From contig CAAFXE010000324.1 of the NCBI GenBank assembly GCA_900766915.1, forward strand, positions 14,219 to 78,218: DNA of 64,000 bases, written 5' to 3'. Positions 25,434 through 33,389 of this stretch are shown here, piece by piece; position 1 is the stretch's first letter; every line of letters starts with the position of its first letter. This DNA comes from Lachnospiraceae bacterium. GTDB lineage: Bacteria; Bacillota; Clostridia; Lachnospirales; Lachnospiraceae. The notes under the pieces are model-generated. The model was not told where the DNA came from and did not search any database. It was given only the letters and a program-made list of their open reading frames with translations. Made by a program: the position numbers and the translations under genes.

Positions 25434-25472
25434 AATACCAATGAACAGTTACCATGATGATAAGGAGACGCT

Positions 25473-26312
25473 ATGAGTTATAAAATAATTGTTGACAGCT
25501 GTGGAGAATTACCGGAAAGATGTAAAAATGATGAACATTTTGAAAGCATTCCGTTATCCATGCAGATAGATGAATATTTGATAGTAGACGATGAAACTTT
25601 TGATCAGGCAGATTTCTTAAAGAAGATGGCGGAAAGCCCTAATTGTCCGAAGTCTTCCTGTCCTTCACCGGAAAGATATATGGAGGCTTACCGCTGTGAT
25701 GCAGAGCATGTCTATGCAGTGACCCTGTCAGGAAATTTAAGCGGTTCCTATAACAGTGCAGTGCTTGGAAAGAATCTTTATCATGAAGAGTATGGTGAGA
25801 AGAAGATCCATGTATTTGATTCCTGTTCTGCTTCCATCGGAGAGACTCTTCTTGCATTAAAAATTGAGGAATGTGAAGCAAAAGGGATGTCCTTTGAAGA
25901 GACAGTAGAAACTGTGGAAGCTTACAAAAATGAGCAGCATACGTATTTCGTGCTGGAAACACTGGAAGTACTTCGTAAGAATGGTCGTTTAAGCAATTTA
26001 AAGGCATTTGTGGCAAATGCACTGAACATCAAACCTGTTATGGGTTCTACACCGGAAGGCCAGATCCAGCAGCTTTCCCAGACCCGTGGCATCAACCGTG
26101 CCGTGTTAAAGATGATCGATTATCTTGTAGAAGAAGCGACAAATCCGGAAGAGAAGATCGTGGCTATTTCCCACTGTAACTGTCCGGAAAGAGCGCAGAT
26201 GGCAAAGGAAGAGATTCTAAAACGCATTCCCGTAAAGGATGTGATCATCTTAGATACCAGAGGTATCAGCAGCATGTATGCAAGTGATGGCGGAATTATT
26301 ATGGTTGTTTAG
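25473..26312 (+). CDS. DegV family fatty acid-binding protein
   Basis: A 279-residue DegV/FakB-type protein. Such proteins hold a fatty acid in a hydrophobic pocket and can present it to fatty acid kinase FakA (family knowledge). Visible features are the opening IIVDSCGELPERC, the PLSMQIDEYLIVDDETF and SCPSPERYMEAY segments, and the conserved VTLSGNLSGSYNSAVLG fatty acid-binding loop, with ETLEVLRKNGRLS later. The length is normal. GGAGACG precedes the ATG. No fakA is adjacent, so partner and role are open. Confidence 0.92.
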   Translation: MSYKIIVDSCGELPERCKNDEHFESIPLSMQIDEYLIVDDETFDQADFLKKMAESPNCPKSSCPSPERYMEAYRCDAEHVYAVTLSGNLSGSYNSAVLGKNLYHEEYGEKKIHVFDSCSASIGETLLALKIEECEAKGMSFEETVETVEAYKNEQHTYFVLETLEVLRKNGRLSNLKAFVANALNIKPVMGSTPEGQIQQLSQTRGINRAVLKMIDYLVEEATNPEEKIVAISHCNCPERAQMAKEEILKRIPVKDVIILDTRGISSMYASDGGIIMVV

Positions 26313-26361
26313 TGACTGTTCAGAAGCCACTATTCGTATCTGGAAGGTACACAACAGATAC
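26312..26361 (+). repeat. Dispersed palindromic repeat, copy 8, extended form
   Basis: The 26-nt core (26336-26361) has perfect GTATCTG/CAGATAC arms. It is preceded by GTGACTGTTCAG-AAGCCAC, the same half-motif as copies 1 and 9. It starts right after the degV stop. Confidence 0.7.
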
Positions 26362-26466
26362 GTTGTGTAAAAAAACCATGGATTTTTCACAGATTTGTGG
26401 TATACTGCATATATGCAGCCAGTCATGCAGGGAACAGTAACGAACAAATAGGTGAGGAGTTAAATA

Positions 26467-26697
26467 ATGAGCCAGGAAAAAGTAAATCAGTATAAAGAGA
26501 CAAAGAAAAACAGAAAAGAAATCGCAAAGAAGCAGAAACAGAAAGCACTGATGACAAAGATTGGCGTTGGTGTGGTAGCAGCGGTTCTTGCTGTATGGAT
26601 CGGATACTCAGCAGTGGTGTCAATTCAGAATGCAGAAGGTCCGGAAGTGACCGTTGATACGACTGCAATTACAGAGTATGTAAATGGTTTGGAATAA
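26467..26697 (+). CDS. Small single-pass membrane protein, 76 residues
   Basis: I recognise no family. The N-terminal 28 residues are highly basic and hydrophilic (KETKKNRKEIAKKQKQK), followed by one hydrophobic helix (about residues 31-52, IGVGVVAAVLAVWIGYSAVV) and a short acidic tail with TVDTTAITEYVNGLE. The positive-inside rule puts the N-terminus in the cytosol. GTGAGGAG precedes the ATG. A perfect terminator follows, so it is a single-gene unit between degV and argG. Confidence 0.75.
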   Translation: MSQEKVNQYKETKKNRKEIAKKQKQKALMTKIGVGVVAAVLAVWIGYSAVVSIQNAEGPEVTVDTTAITEYVNGLE

Positions 26698-26709
26698 TTA
26701 AAATTGTGC

Positions 26710-26738
26710 GGGAGTCTCGAGAGAGATTCCCATTTTTT
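26710..26738 (+). terminator. Terminator after the small membrane protein
   Basis: GGGAGTCTC pairs with GAGATTCCC (one G-T pair) and is followed by A and six T. Confidence 0.85.
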
Positions 26739-26741
26739 GCA

Positions 26742-26789
26742 TAAAAATACCCTATAAGCAGAATGTTTTATCCTGCCTACAGGGTTTTT
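26742..26789 (-). terminator. Terminator of argG
   Basis: Inverted arms ACCCTATAAGCAG and CTGCCTACAGGGT, with T on both sides; the minus direction ends in TTTTTA. Confidence 0.75.
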
Positions 26790-26793
26790 AAAT

Positions 26794-28017
26794 TTATTTA
26801 CTGTTTTCTACTTCCTGCATTTTTAATGCACGAACCTTTAATGGAAGACCAAATAAGGTGATAAATCCGCTTGCATCATGGTGGTCGTATAAGTCACCTG
26901 TTGTGAAGGAGGCTAAGGATTCGCTGTATAAGCTGTATGGAGAGGTAGTTCCGGCTTTGATGATGTTGCCTTTGTAAAGCTTGAATTTTACTTCACCGGT
27001 TACATATTTTTGTGTGCTCTCCACAAATGCCTGAATTGCTTCACGAAGTGGTGTGAACCATTTTCCTTCGTATACGATCTGAGCAAATTTGTTGCCCATA
27101 TCTTTTTTTACTTCCATGGTAGCACGATCGAGAACAAGCTCCTCTAACTGCTGATGAGCTTCCATGAGGATCGTTCCGCCCGGTGTTTCATATACACCAC
27201 GGGATTTCATACCAACCACACGGTTTTCTACGATATCCACGATTCCGATACCATGTTTTCCGCCAAGCTTGTTTAATTCTGTAATGATCTCAGAAACCTT
27301 CATTTCTTTTCCGTTTAATGTTTTTGGAACACCGGCTTCAAAAGTCATAGTCACATATTCTGCTTCATCCGGAGCTTTTTCCGGAGAAACACCAAGTACA
27401 AGAAGATGATCGTAATTTGGCTCCTGTGCAGGATCTTCTAATTCCAGACCTTCATGGCTGATGTGCCAGAGGTTACGGTCACGGCTGTAGCTGGAGTTTG
27501 CTGAGAATGGTAAGTCAATACCATGCTGTTTGCAGTATTCGATCTCATCTTCACGGGACTGCATGGTCCAGACATCTGTCATACGCCATGGAGCGATGAT
27601 CTTTAAGTCCGGAGCTAAAGCTTTAATGCCAAGTTCAAAACGGATCTGGTCATTTCCTTTACCTGTTGCACCATGGCAGATTGCAGAAGCCCCTTCCTTA
27701 CGCGCAATTTCTACGAGACGTTTTGCAATCACCGGACGAGCCATGGAAGTTCCTAATAAATATTTGTTTTCATATACGGCACCGGCCTGTACACAAGGAA
27801 CAATATATTCGTCACAGAACTCATCTACAATATTTTCAATATATAATTTGGAGGCACCGGAAAGCTTTGCTCTTTCTTCCAGTCCGTCTAATTCTTCTCC
27901 CTGTCCGCAGTCGATGCAGCAGCAGATAACTTCATAATCAAAATGTTCCTTTAACCATGGAATAATGGCTGTGGTATCCAGACCGCCTGAGTACGCTAAG
28001 ATAACTTTTTCTTTCAT
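26794..28017 (-). CDS. argG: Argininosuccinate synthase
   Basis: A 407-residue enzyme that joins citrulline and aspartate using ATP, the seventh step of arginine synthesis. The ATP pyrophosphatase loop AYSGGLDTTAIIPWL is at the N-terminus, with EGASAICHGATGKGNDQIRF and the NSSYSRDRNLWHISHEGLEL region later. The length is standard. AGGAG precedes the ATG. It is transcribed away from the argC operon, and paired ARG boxes lie between them; argH is not in the window. Confidence 0.97.
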   Translation of the reverse strand: MKEKVILAYSGGLDTTAIIPWLKEHFDYEVICCCIDCGQGEELDGLEERAKLSGASKLYIENIVDEFCDEYIVPCVQAGAVYENKYLLGTSMARPVIAKRLVEIARKEGASAICHGATGKGNDQIRFELGIKALAPDLKIIAPWRMTDVWTMQSREDEIEYCKQHGIDLPFSANSSYSRDRNLWHISHEGLELEDPAQEPNYDHLLVLGVSPEKAPDEAEYVTMTFEAGVPKTLNGKEMKVSEIITELNKLGGKHGIGIVDIVENRVVGMKSRGVYETPGGTILMEAHQQLEELVLDRATMEVKKDMGNKFAQIVYEGKWFTPLREAIQAFVESTQKYVTGEVKFKLYKGNIIKAGTTSPYSLYSESLASFTTGDLYDHHDASGFITLFGLPLKVRALKMQEVENSK

Positions 28018-28170
28018 AATAAAATCTCCTTCGTGCTATGTATGTATTTTGTGATCGTACAAATGACTGTCAAACAATCACGTTTTTTTCAACTGAGCAC
28101 TACTATACACCATTCTATTTGGAATTGCAAGTGCAAATTTATACATTAATCAATAAAATATACAAAAAAT

Positions 28171-28211
28171 ATTGAATAATATGCATAAATGAAGAATAAA
28201 TATGCATATAT
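28171..28211. promoter_or_regulatory. Two ARG boxes (ArgR operator)
   Basis: ATTGAATAATATGCATAAAT (28171-28190) and AAGAATAAATATGCATATAT (28192-28211) are near copies with a 21-base period, two helical turns. They fit the A/T-rich TGAATA/TGCATA pattern of ArgR sites and sit 14 bases before the argC -35, where binding could control both divergent units. Confidence 0.75.
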
Positions 28212-28224
28212 ATACAAAAAGAGG

Positions 28225-28252
28225 TTGACATTCTGAAATATTTGTATATCAT
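28225..28252 (+). promoter_or_regulatory. Promoter of the argC operon
   Basis: TTGACA and TATCAT are 16 bases apart. Confidence 0.6.
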
Positions 28253-28297
28253 AAGTAGAAGAAATAATGTTCAAATGTTTATTACTCTAGATAATCA

Positions 28298-28461
28298 GCG
28301 TACGGTGTATGACTGCTCCACGGAGCGTTAAGCCCAAGGAGCCCGAAAATCCAGTTTTAGAACCACTCCGCGAAGCACCCACACGTGCGAGTGGTTAGTG
28401 GTTCTTAAACTTAGTTGAGGGGGACGACGCCTGCGAAGTGGAGTAGTCATGCACTGTGCGC
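28298..28461 (+). ncRNA. Long structured element in the argC leader
   Basis: The outer arms 28298-28321 and 28438-28461 pair over 24 bases: 20 Watson-Crick and four G-U pairs when read as plus-strand RNA. An inner stem joins 28353-28367 (AGTTTTAGAACCACT) to 28397-28411 (AGTGGTTCTTAAACT) with one mismatch, and a GCAC/GTGC hairpin (28375-28388) lies inside that. There is no T-run. It could be an RNA regulatory element or a mobile palindrome. Confidence 0.6.
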
Positions 28462-28510
28462 GTGGATAATGTAGAGAGAAATATTTGGAATACATGAGGA
28501 GAATGAAAAA

Positions 28511-29551
28511 ATGGTAAAAGTAGGAATCATCGGAGCTACCGGTTATGCCGGAGGAGAGCTGGTAAGATTGCTGATCAATCACCCCCAGGCAGAAATCAAA
28601 TGGTATGGCTCCAGAAGTTATATTGATAAGAAATATTGTGAAGTATATCAGAATTTCTTTCAGATCGTAGATGATGTATGTCTGGATGATAACATGGAAG
28701 CATTGGCTGATGAGGTGGATGTGATCTTTACAGCCACACCTCAGGGTTTCTGCGCATCTTTGGTGAATGAAGACATTTTAAATAAGGTAAAGGTCATTGA
28801 CCTAAGTGCAGATTTTCGTATCAAGGATGTTGCTACCTATGAAAAATGGTATGGAATCAAGCATCAGTCACCTCAGTTTATCAAAGAAGCAGTCTACGGG
28901 CTTAGTGAAATCAACCGGGAGGATATCAGATCTGCAAGACTTTTGGCAAACCCCGGCTGCTATCCGACCTGTTCCACCCTTTCCATCTACCCGTTGGCAA
29001 AGGAAGGACTCATTGATATGAATACTGTCATCATTGATGCCAAATCCGGTACTTCCGGAGCAGGCCGTGGTGCAAAAGTAGATAATCTTTACTGTGAAGT
29101 CAACGAAAACATCAAGGCTTATGGTGTCGCAACTCACAGACATACACCGGAGATCGAGGAACAGTTATCCTACGCATCCGGTGAGCAGGTGCTTTTAAAT
29201 TTTACTCCGCATCTGGTGCCTATGAACCGTGGAATCCTCATTACTGCATATGCAGCTTTGAAAAAAGCTGTTACCTATGAAGAGGTGAAAGCAGTTTATG
29301 ATAAGTATTATGCAAATGAAAAATTTGTCCGTGTTCTGGAAAAAGATGTCTGTCCTCAGACAAAATGGGTAGAAGGCAGCAACTATGTGGATGTGAATTT
29401 TAAAATTGATCCCCGTACCAACCGTATCATTATGATGGGTGCCATGGACAATCTGGTGAAAGGTGCTGCAGGTCAGGCGGTACAGAATATGAACCTGATG
29501 TTTGGGCTCAAAGAAAGCGAAGGACTGGAACTGGTTCCAATGTTCCCATAA
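28511..29551 (+). CDS. argC: N-acetyl-gamma-glutamyl-phosphate reductase
   Basis: A 346-residue NADPH-dependent reductase for step three of ornithine synthesis. The Rossmann loop is GIIGATGYAGGELVRLL; the active-site Cys lies in LLANPGCYPTCSTLS, followed by DAKSGTSGAGRGAK and the HRHTPEIEEQL region. The length is normal. GAGGAG precedes the ATG. First gene of argC-GNAT-argJ-argB-argD, downstream of the ARG boxes and the structured leader. Confidence 0.97.
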   Translation: MVKVGIIGATGYAGGELVRLLINHPQAEIKWYGSRSYIDKKYCEVYQNFFQIVDDVCLDDNMEALADEVDVIFTATPQGFCASLVNEDILNKVKVIDLSADFRIKDVATYEKWYGIKHQSPQFIKEAVYGLSEINREDIRSARLLANPGCYPTCSTLSIYPLAKEGLIDMNTVIIDAKSGTSGAGRGAKVDNLYCEVNENIKAYGVATHRHTPEIEEQLSYASGEQVLLNFTPHLVPMNRGILITAYAALKKAVTYEEVKAVYDKYYANEKFVRVLEKDVCPQTKWVEGSNYVDVNFKIDPRTNRIIMMGAMDNLVKGAAGQAVQNMNLMFGLKESEGLELVPMFP

Positions 29552-29561
29552 GGAGAGACCA

Positions 29562-30008
29562 ATGAAGATCAGGGAAATGAAAATAGAAGACTACGATAAG
29601 GTCTATGCACTTTGGAACACCATTCATGGTTTTGGAATCCGGAGCGTGGATGATTCCAGGGAAGGCATCGAAAGATTTCTGAAATGGAATCCGGGCCTGA
29701 GTGTGGTGGCAGAGCAGGACGGTCATGTGGTGGGAGCCATTCTCTGCGGTTCCGACGGCCGCCGGGGATGCCTTTATCATGTGTGTGTCCATCAGGATTA
29801 CAGACGTCAGGGTGTGGGAAAGACCATGGTAGTATCCTGTATGGAAAAGTTAAAGGAGCTTAAGATCAATAAGGTAAGTCTCATAGCTTTTACAGTAAAT
29901 GACATTGGAAATGCATTCTGGAAGGAAATGGGCTGGACCAAACGGGAAGACTTAAATTATTACGATTTTACATTAAATGAAAAAAATATCACTGCATTTA
30001 TACAGTAG
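29562..30008 (+). CDS. GNAT family N-acetyltransferase in the arginine operon
   Basis: A 148-residue acetyl-CoA-dependent acetyltransferase. Motif A for acetyl-CoA is HVCVHQDYRRQGVGKTMV; motif B is in NDIGNAFWKEMGWTKRED. The ATG at 29562 follows AAGGAGAGACC ten bases after argC; an in-frame ATG at 29502 lies inside argC and is rejected. Placement between argC and argJ suggests it acts on glutamate, ornithine or a related intermediate, but argJ can supply acetylglutamate by itself, so the substrate is unknown. Confidence 0.88.
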   Translation: MKIREMKIEDYDKVYALWNTIHGFGIRSVDDSREGIERFLKWNPGLSVVAEQDGHVVGAILCGSDGRRGCLYHVCVHQDYRRQGVGKTMVVSCMEKLKELKINKVSLIAFTVNDIGNAFWKEMGWTKREDLNYYDFTLNEKNITAFIQ

Positions 30009-30020
30009 GAGGAAAGGGCT

Positions 30021-31244
30021 ATGAAACAGATTCCGGGCGGAGTGACCGCGGCAAAAGGCTTTGAGGCAGCCGGTGTAGAGGCCGGTATTAAATATAAGAA
30101 CAGAATGGATATGGCGGTGGTGTACAGCCGGGTACCATGTAAGGTGGCAGGAACCTTTACAACCAACGTGGTAAAGGCAGCACCGGTGAAATGGGATTAT
30201 GAGGTGGTACACAATTCCGAATATGCCCAGGCTGTGATCATCAATGCAGGAGTGGCCAATGCCTGTACAGGAGCAGAAGGCTATGGATACTGTCTGGATA
30301 CGGCAAAAGCTGCAGCTGATGCTTTTGGCATTCCGGAAAGTGCAGTGCTGGTAGCTTCCACCGGCGTCATTGGTATGCAGCTTCCCATGGATAAGATCAA
30401 ACATGGTGTGAAGCTTTTAAAGGATGCGAAGGGAGCTTCCTTAGAGCACGGAACCCTTGCTTCCAAAGCGATTATGACAACAGATACTCTGAATAAAGAA
30501 ATTGCGGTTGAGGTTGAAATCGGCGGAAAAACAGTCACCATCGGCGGTATGTGTAAAGGCTCCGGCATGATCCATCCCAATATGTGTACTATGTTGGGAT
30601 TTGTGACGACGGATGTGAATATTTCCAAAGAGCTTTTATTAAAGGCACTTCAGACGGATGTGGCAGACACCTACAATATGGTATCTGTGGATGGAGATAC
30701 CTCTACCAATGATACAGTCCTTCTTCTGGCCAACGGACTGGCAGAAAATAAAGAAATTACAGAAGAAAATGAAGATTATAAGACCTTCTGTCAGGCATTA
30801 AATTATGTAAATACCTATCTGGCAAGAAAGATTGCCGGAGACGGAGAAGGTGCAACCGCATTATTTGAAGTAAAGGTAGTAGGTGCGGCTTCTAAGGAAG
30901 AGGCTGTGATTTTAAGTAAATCCGTTGTAACCTCTTCTTTAACGAAAGCAGCCATCTACGGTCATGATGCAAACTGGGGACGTATTCTTTGTGCTCTTGG
31001 CTACTCAGGTGTACAGTTTGATCCGGAAAAGGTAGATCTGTATTTTGAAAGTGCAGCAGGAAAGCTCAAGATTATTGAAAATGGCGTTTCTACCGGATAT
31101 TCAGAAGGAGAGGCGACAAAAATCTTATCAGAACCGGAAGTGACTGCCATTGCAGATATGAAAATGGGAGACAGCAGTGCGACAGCGTGGGGCTGTGACC
31201 TGACCTATGATTATGTGAAGATCAATGCGGATTACCGTTCTTAA
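30021..31244 (+). CDS. argJ: Bifunctional ornithine acetyltransferase/N-acetylglutamate synthase
   Basis: A 407-residue Ntn-hydrolase-type enzyme that moves the acetyl group from acetylornithine to glutamate and, in bifunctional forms, also makes acetylglutamate from acetyl-CoA. Self-cleavage should occur before Thr190 in NMCTMLGFVTTDV. Other signatures are VAGTFTTNVVKAAPV, the oxyanion region VASTGVIGMQLPM, and GHDANWGRILCALGYSG near the end. AGGAGG precedes the ATG. It recycles the acetyl group of the pathway made by its operon neighbours. Confidence 0.96.
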   Translation: MKQIPGGVTAAKGFEAAGVEAGIKYKNRMDMAVVYSRVPCKVAGTFTTNVVKAAPVKWDYEVVHNSEYAQAVIINAGVANACTGAEGYGYCLDTAKAAADAFGIPESAVLVASTGVIGMQLPMDKIKHGVKLLKDAKGASLEHGTLASKAIMTTDTLNKEIAVEVEIGGKTVTIGGMCKGSGMIHPNMCTMLGFVTTDVNISKELLLKALQTDVADTYNMVSVDGDTSTNDTVLLLANGLAENKEITEENEDYKTFCQALNYVNTYLARKIAGDGEGATALFEVKVVGAASKEEAVILSKSVVTSSLTKAAIYGHDANWGRILCALGYSGVQFDPEKVDLYFESAAGKLKIIENGVSTGYSEGEATKILSEPEVTAIADMKMGDSSATAWGCDLTYDYVKINADYRS

Positions 31245-31253
31245 ATTAAAAAG

Positions 31254-31279
31254 GTTACCGGAACGAAAGAGACAGTACC
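31254..31279 (+). repeat. Dispersed palindromic repeat, copy 13 (degenerate)
   Basis: GTTACCG and CAGTACC arms are spaced as in the other copies with a GAACGAAAGAGA loop. It lies between argJ and argB. Confidence 0.4.
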
Positions 31280-31303
31280 TGCAAAAGAGGAGATTATGAA
31301 AAA

Positions 31304-32200
31304 ATGGAAGAGAAAATGAATCAATATCTGGAAAAAGCAAATGTTCTGATTGAGGCCCTGCCATATATTCAGCGTTTTAACAGAAAGATTATTGTTGTCA
31401 AATACGGCGGAAGTGCCATGGCAGACGAAGAACTGAAGAAAAAGGTCATTGCAGACGTTGTTTTATTAAAGCTGGTTGGTTTCAAACCGATTATTGTCCA
31501 TGGCGGTGGAAAGGAAATCAGCCGCTGGGTGGAAAAGGTTGGCATGAAACCCAAATTCATCAACGGACTTCGTGTGACAGATGAGGATACCATGGAGGTT
31601 GCTGAAATGGTGCTGAACAAGGTAAATAAAGAACTTGTAAGCCATGTACAGGAGCTGGGTGTCAAAGGTGCCGGAATCAGCGGTAAAGACGGCGGCCTTT
31701 TAAAGGTAAAGAAACGCTACGCAGGCGGAGAAGATATTGGATTTGTAGGGGAGATCACGGAGGTGAATCCGCAGATCCTTTTAGATCTCATTGAAAAAGA
31801 TTTTCTGCCGGTAGTTTGTCCCATTGGTATGGATGAGAACTTCCAGACCTATAATATCAATGCAGATGATGCGGCCTGTGCCATTGCCAAAGCAGTGGGG
31901 GCAGAAAAGCTGGCATTCTTAACAGATATTGAAGGTGTTTATAAGGATAAGGATGATCCGGACAGTCTTCTTTCTGAAATGTCTGTCTCAGAAGCGAAGG
32001 AACTGATGGAGAGCGGTTTCATTGGAGGCGGTATGCTTCCAAAGCTTGGAAATTGTATTGATGCCGTGGAAAACGGAGTATCCAGAGTACATATCCTGGA
32101 CGGAAGAATTCCGCATTTCCTTCTTCTGGAAATTTTTACAAACAAAGGTATCGGTACCGCTATTTTTGCAGATGGAGAAAGAAGGTTCGACCATGAGTAA
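31304..32200 (+). CDS. argB: Acetylglutamate kinase
   Basis: A 298-residue amino-acid kinase that phosphorylates N-acetylglutamate, step two of ornithine synthesis and the usual point of arginine feedback. Signatures are VVKYGGSAMAD, IIVHGGGKEISRW, NINADDAACAIAKAVGAEKL and GVYKDKDDPDSL with GGMLPKLGNC. The N-terminal helix (NQYLEKANVLIEALPYIQRF) is the one found in arginine-inhibited hexameric kinases, so feedback inhibition is likely. It overlaps argD by eight bases. Confidence 0.96.
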   Translation: MEEKMNQYLEKANVLIEALPYIQRFNRKIIVVKYGGSAMADEELKKKVIADVVLLKLVGFKPIIVHGGGKEISRWVEKVGMKPKFINGLRVTDEDTMEVAEMVLNKVNKELVSHVQELGVKGAGISGKDGGLLKVKKRYAGGEDIGFVGEITEVNPQILLDLIEKDFLPVVCPIGMDENFQTYNINADDAACAIAKAVGAEKLAFLTDIEGVYKDKDDPDSLLSEMSVSEAKELMESGFIGGGMLPKLGNCIDAVENGVSRVHILDGRIPHFLLLEIFTNKGIGTAIFADGERRFDHE

Positions 32201-33377
32201 TGAAGTGATCCAAAAAGCGGAGGAGTCCGTTTTACATACCTATAACCGTTTTGGGGTGGTTTTTGACCGGGGCGAAGGAGTTTATCTTTACGATGATCAG
32301 GATAGGAAATACCTGGATTTTGCCTCCGGAATTGGAGTTCAGTCCTTAGGATATGGGAATGAAGCCTATAAACAGGCCTTAAAAGACCAGATCGATAAAC
32401 TGACTCATATTTCTAATCTCTATTATACGAAACCTATGGCGGAGGCAGCCAAAAAAGTGGTAAAGGCCTCCGGCATGAGCAGAGTGTTTTTTACCAACAG
32501 TGGCACGGAAGCCATAGAGGGAGCCATCAAGGCAGCCAGAAAATATGCCTGGGCAAAGGATGGACAGCATGACCATGAGATCATTGCCATGAACCATTCC
32601 TTCCATGGACGGAGCATGGGGGCTTTGTCTGTTACCGGAAATCCTAAATATCAGGAAGCTTTTAAACCCATGATCGGTCACATAAAATTTGCAGATTTTA
32701 ATGACCTGGAAAGTGTGAAGGCACTGGTAAATGAAAAAACCTGTGCCATTATCATGGAAACCGTGCAGGGAGAAGGCGGAATTTATCCGGTGAAGGAAGA
32801 ATTTTTGAAGGGTGTGAGAGCACTTTGCGATGAGAAAGATATTCTTCTTATTCTGGATGAGATCCAGTGCGGTATGGGAAGAACGGGCCATATGTTTGCA
32901 TGGCAGGGGTATGGCGTAAAGCCGGATATCATGACCTGTGCCAAGGCTTTGGGCTGTGGTGTGCCTGTGGGAGCTTTTGTTCTGAATGAAAAGACAGCGG
33001 AAAAAACACTGGCACCGGGAGATCATGGAACTACCTACGGTGGAAACCCCCTGGTCTGTGCTGCAGTATCCAGAGTATTTGATCTTTTTGAATCAGAACA
33101 AATAGTTGAACATGTAAGGGAAATTAGTGTATACTTAGAAGGACGGCTGGAAGAGCTGGTAGAAGAATACGATTTTCTAAAGGAGCGTCGTGGAAAAGGA
33201 CTGATGCAGGGACTGGAAGTTACCGGACGTCCTGTAGGAGAAATCGTTACAAAAGCTTTGGAAAATGGTCTGGTGATCATTTCCGCAGGAAGCAATGTCC
33301 TTCGTATGCTGCCTCCGCTTGTCATTGAAAAAGAGCATGTAGATGAAATGATAGAGAAGCTGAAAAAGAGCTTCTAG
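32193..33377 (+). CDS. argD: Acetylornithine aminotransferase
   Basis: A 394-residue PLP-dependent class III aminotransferase making acetylornithine, step four of the pathway. The PLP-binding landmarks are FFTNSGTEAIEGAIKAARKY, HSFHGRSMGALSVTG, LILDEIQCGMGRTG and the Schiff-base Lys in TCAKALGCGVPVGA. A longer frame begins inside argB; the ATG at 32193 fits family length and overlaps the argB stop, so translation is coupled. Last recognisable arginine gene; the solute-binding protein gene follows after 12 bases. Confidence 0.95.
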   Translation: MSNEVIQKAEESVLHTYNRFGVVFDRGEGVYLYDDQDRKYLDFASGIGVQSLGYGNEAYKQALKDQIDKLTHISNLYYTKPMAEAAKKVVKASGMSRVFFTNSGTEAIEGAIKAARKYAWAKDGQHDHEIIAMNHSFHGRSMGALSVTGNPKYQEAFKPMIGHIKFADFNDLESVKALVNEKTCAIIMETVQGEGGIYPVKEEFLKGVRALCDEKDILLILDEIQCGMGRTGHMFAWQGYGVKPDIMTCAKALGCGVPVGAFVLNEKTAEKTLAPGDHGTTYGGNPLVCAAVSRVFDLFESEQIVEHVREISVYLEGRLEELVEEYDFLKERRGKGLMQGLEVTGRPVGEIVTKALENGLVIISAGSNVLRMLPPLVIEKEHVDEMIEKLKKSF

Positions 33378-33389
33378 AAAGGTAGCACA

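Larger units (their letters stand above)
28018..28510. other. argG-argC intergenic region
   Basis: No gene seen. It holds two ARG boxes (28171-28211), the argC promoter (28225-28252) and a 164-base sense-strand hairpin element (28298-28461). No T-box motif was recognised. Confidence 0.6.

Noticed and set aside
28018..28510. T-box leader before the arg genes
   Set aside because: No T-box sequence (AGGGTGGNACCGCG type) and no terminator/antiterminator pair seen.
31295..31318. ATG at 31295 as argB start
   Set aside because: It is in a different frame that stops after a few codons; the ATG at 31304 opens the kinase frame.
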